From Spirochaetota bacterium (lineage in GTDB: Bacteria > Spirochaetota > Spirochaetia > Treponematales > Rectinemataceae), in the NCBI GenBank assembly GCA_029778945.1, contig JAKPBN010000440.1, positions 1 through 47,635 of the forward strand: a stretch of 47,635 nt of DNA, in the 5' to 3' direction. The notes beneath the pieces were generated by a model. The model was not told the DNA's origin. It saw only the letters and a list, made by a program, of their open reading frames with translations, and ran no database searches. Positions 45,742 through 47,635 of the stretch are shown in pieces. The translations under genes and the position numbers were made by a program. The first letter of the stretch is position 1, and the number at the start of each line of letters is the position of its first letter.

Positions 45742-47538
45742 ATGGACTCGCCAAAGACCGACAGACGCCGCGAGCTGATCCGCCACGTCTTCCCCGAGCT
45801 CCGCTACGGCGGAGATCCAGACATCGAGCGATACTTCGAGTATCGCCGGGGCGGCCGCCTGGGCGACGCCCTAGCCGTCTATAACGGCCCCTTGAGGCGC
45901 CGCTATCCGGACGACACCAAGCGGGTCCTCCTATTGCGGCTTTTCCGCGAGGGCGATCCACGCTGGCTAGCCCTCCAGGACGAGCTTATCCTCGAGCTCG
46001 GCGAAAAGCTGGCCCGGCTAGCCCGGGCCAACATCGATGTCCTCGTGGCCCCCCTTGTGGGCATCCCCCAGGGCAACGCCTACCGGGCCTTGGGCGCCGT
46101 CGAGGCCCTCCTGCGCCTCATCCCCGGGGAGGACGAGGAAGCCACGGCCTTCCTGGCCCGCTACATGTCCTTTTCCGCCATCCTTGCCCATCGGGTGCCC
46201 GAGATGGACAAGGCCCGGCGCCTCGTCGATGAATACCTGGCCATGTCCCGGGCCGACACGCCCTCGGAGTATGACTTTATCGCCCGCTCGGCCGCCCTCG
46301 AGGCCAGGCGCCGGGAGTCCGCGGCCCGGGAAGCCCGGGGCCGGAGCCAGGCCCCCGTGGTCGAGCGCTATGACTTTATCGCCCGCAGCGAAGCCCTTGA
46401 GGAAAAGCGCAAGAAGGAGGCGGAGGCCAAGTCCCGCTTCTTCGACCTCTCCAAGATCAAGTTCAGCGCCCAGGACAAGGCCAGGCTCGAGATCCCTCCC
46501 AGCCTGACGAGGCGGGAGGACAAGGTCCTCGCCTATTGCTGGAAATACTGGGACCTTGTGAAGGATCCAGGTTTCGAGCGCCTGTGCTTCCTCTACTCAA
46601 AGAAGTACGGCACTATCCACAATGCCATCTTCCGGGCGATCAAGCTGGGCCGGACCCGGGGCTCCACAGACGACGAGATCCTTACCGCCGTATCGACAAT
46701 CCTCTCCACAAGCTATTCCTATTCCGTGAGCGGCGACCTCTATATGCAGGCCAACTGGCGCCGTCTCAAGGCCCGGGCCGAGGCCGAGAGGATAGCCGTC
46801 CTCGAGGCCGCCGCCGACCGGGTGGAGGCCAGGTCCCGGGGCGGCCAAGGCTCCAACGCCGCCGAAAAGCGCCTCGCGGTCCTGCGCGCCGCCGCCCCCC
46901 CTCCCCAGGCCCCCCGGCCCAGCTCCCGGCCCCAGGTCTCCCGGGTCGAGACCCTGAGGTCGACTATGCCCGCCACCCCGTCCCGGACCGAGGAGCTCCT
47001 CGCCGCCCGGGAAAAGGCCCGGGCCGAGCGGGAGGCCTCGGTGGAGCGCCGGGTCCTGGCCGCCCCCACTGCCTCCGCAGACGAAAATCGCCTAACTTCC
47101 CGCCCGGGACCGGCCCCGGAGCCCCATGCGGCGGGCCTGCGCGCGCCCACCAAGCCTCCCGCCTCGTCCTCGGCCCGGCTTGCCCCTCCCCCAAAGCCTG
47201 CCGCGGTGATCGAGGAATTGCCCCCCCGGGGCGGCTCGGTCTCGGACCGGATACGCAAGCTCTCGGGCAAGGCCTACGATGTCTACCGCCAGCTCTTCCT
47301 CGAGGGGGTGAGGGCGGACATCCACCGTACCCTCCTCGCGTCGAGGACCAAGAAAAGCCGCCTCTTTGACGATTCCGCCAACGCCGCCGAGGACATTATC
47401 TTCGCCTTCCTGGCCAGCCACTACGCCGACCCCTACATGGACTGGGAAGCCTCGGCGGAAAAAGCCAAGGTCGAGGGCCTGGGCTTTGCCCTGCCATCAC
47501 TGGATCCCATCATTGAGGCCTGGTACCGCCGGATCTAG
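45742..47538 (+). CDS. Uncharacterised protein with duplicated YDFIARS motif and proline-rich linker
   Basis: 598-residue cytoplasmic protein that I do not recognise as a named family. The N-terminal ~165 residues are helical. Two copies of a YDFIARSxALExxRxxE motif follow at residues 177 and 210 (33 residues apart), then KIKFSAQDKARLEIPPSLTRREDKVLAYCWKYWDL and a middle helical domain. Residues ~381-491 are a Pro/Ala/Arg-rich linker. A conserved-looking C-terminal domain (~500-598) begins GSVSDRIRKLSGKAYDVYRQLFLEGVRADIHRTLL. ATG 45742 is chosen because the promoter ends just upstream. Adjacent to flaB but separated by a terminator, so any flagellar role is a guess. Confidence 0.85.
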   Translation: MDSPKTDRRRELIRHVFPELRYGGDPDIERYFEYRRGGRLGDALAVYNGPLRRRYPDDTKRVLLLRLFREGDPRWLALQDELILELGEKLARLARANIDVLVAPLVGIPQGNAYRALGAVEALLRLIPGEDEEATAFLARYMSFSAILAHRVPEMDKARRLVDEYLAMSRADTPSEYDFIARSAALEARRRESAAREARGRSQAPVVERYDFIARSEALEEKRKKEAEAKSRFFDLSKIKFSAQDKARLEIPPSLTRREDKVLAYCWKYWDLVKDPGFERLCFLYSKKYGTIHNAIFRAIKLGRTRGSTDDEILTAVSTILSTSYSYSVSGDLYMQANWRRLKARAEAERIAVLEAAADRVEARSRGGQGSNAAEKRLAVLRAAAPPPQAPRPSSRPQVSRVETLRSTMPATPSRTEELLAAREKARAEREASVERRVLAAPTASADENRLTSRPGPAPEPHAAGLRAPTKPPASSSARLAPPPKPAAVIEELPPRGGSVSDRIRKLSGKAYDVYRQLFLEGVRADIHRTLLASRTKKSRLFDDSANAAEDIIFAFLASHYADPYMDWEASAEKAKVEGLGFALPSLDPIIEAWYRRI

Positions 47539-47558
47539 ACTCATAGAAGAATACACCC

Positions 47559-47578
47559 AGGGACATTTTCAGGGACAT
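47559..47578. repeat. Direct repeat CAGGGACAT at the window edge
   Basis: Two CAGGGACAT copies, 11 nt apart, followed by ACTTA. Similar GGGACAT/ACTTA motifs often flank REP-associated tyrosine transposase genes, so an element may begin beyond the right edge; nothing in the remaining 57 bases proves it. Confidence 0.45.
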
Positions 47579-47635
47579 ACTTAGGCGGGGCCTGGCGTGT
47601 GGAAGCGAGGGGCCGACAAGCAGCGCACGGGCCCC

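Overview
The window is a gene-dense, visibly high-GC stretch (about two thirds G+C by eye) from a spirochaete. The strongest taxonomic marker is a FlaB-type periplasmic flagellin (44742-45602) preceded by a sigma-28 type promoter. Other features that fit are lipoproteins with spirochaete-like lipoboxes, a GGDEF/PilZ c-di-GMP pair and many short-spaced operons with ATGA/GTGA start-stop overlaps. Species cannot be named from sequence alone.

Layout. 1-2724: a sugar ABC importer operon on the minus strand (binding lipoprotein, MalF-like permease, MalG-like permease cut by the window edge). 2770-9040: a secreted protein, two adjacent orphan histidine kinases, a DUF4838 glycoside-hydrolase-like protein and a lipoprotein MsrB. 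9062-15068: PilZ protein, a membrane PAS histidine kinase, a hemolysin III family protein, a DUF445 protein and a GAF-GGDEF diguanylate cyclase. 15065-22188: a divergent cobamide salvage locus. On the minus strand are cobU, a CbiR-like TIM barrel and cobS; on the plus strand a cobalamin riboswitch precedes cobT, btuF, btuC, btuD and an EamA transporter. 22185-27281: an unknown protein, an M50/MtfA metalloprotease pair, a FecR-domain protein and an archaeal-type UMP kinase. 26346-32080: a lipid-transport (Mla) operon whose first gene fuses a cyclic-nucleotide-binding domain to a nucleoside-phosphorylase-like domain. 32170-37636: EamA transporter, tandem GNAT and a peptide/ester scavenging run (M20, esterase, secreted protein, M19 dipeptidase). 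37706-39289: a LiaF-like / PspB-like / LiaF-like envelope-stress set. 39594-42028: an MGH1-like glycoside hydrolase, a promoter-to-terminator non-coding RNA and a small WGR-like protein. 42280-44399: a putative sensory [FeFe] hydrogenase module. 44530-47538: flaB with a long structured leader, and an uncharacterised coiled/proline-rich protein.

Two themes stand out. First, at least seven genes have a sigma-70 type promoter whose -10 box ends exactly 7 nt before the ATG and no Shine-Dalgarno sequence, so they are probably leaderless; two more lie 9-10 nt away. Second, there is a roughly 320-nt structured RNA at 41302-41624 with its own promoter and a 13-bp-stem terminator that I cannot assign to any known RNA family. 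No tRNA, rRNA, CRISPR array or complete insertion sequence was seen.
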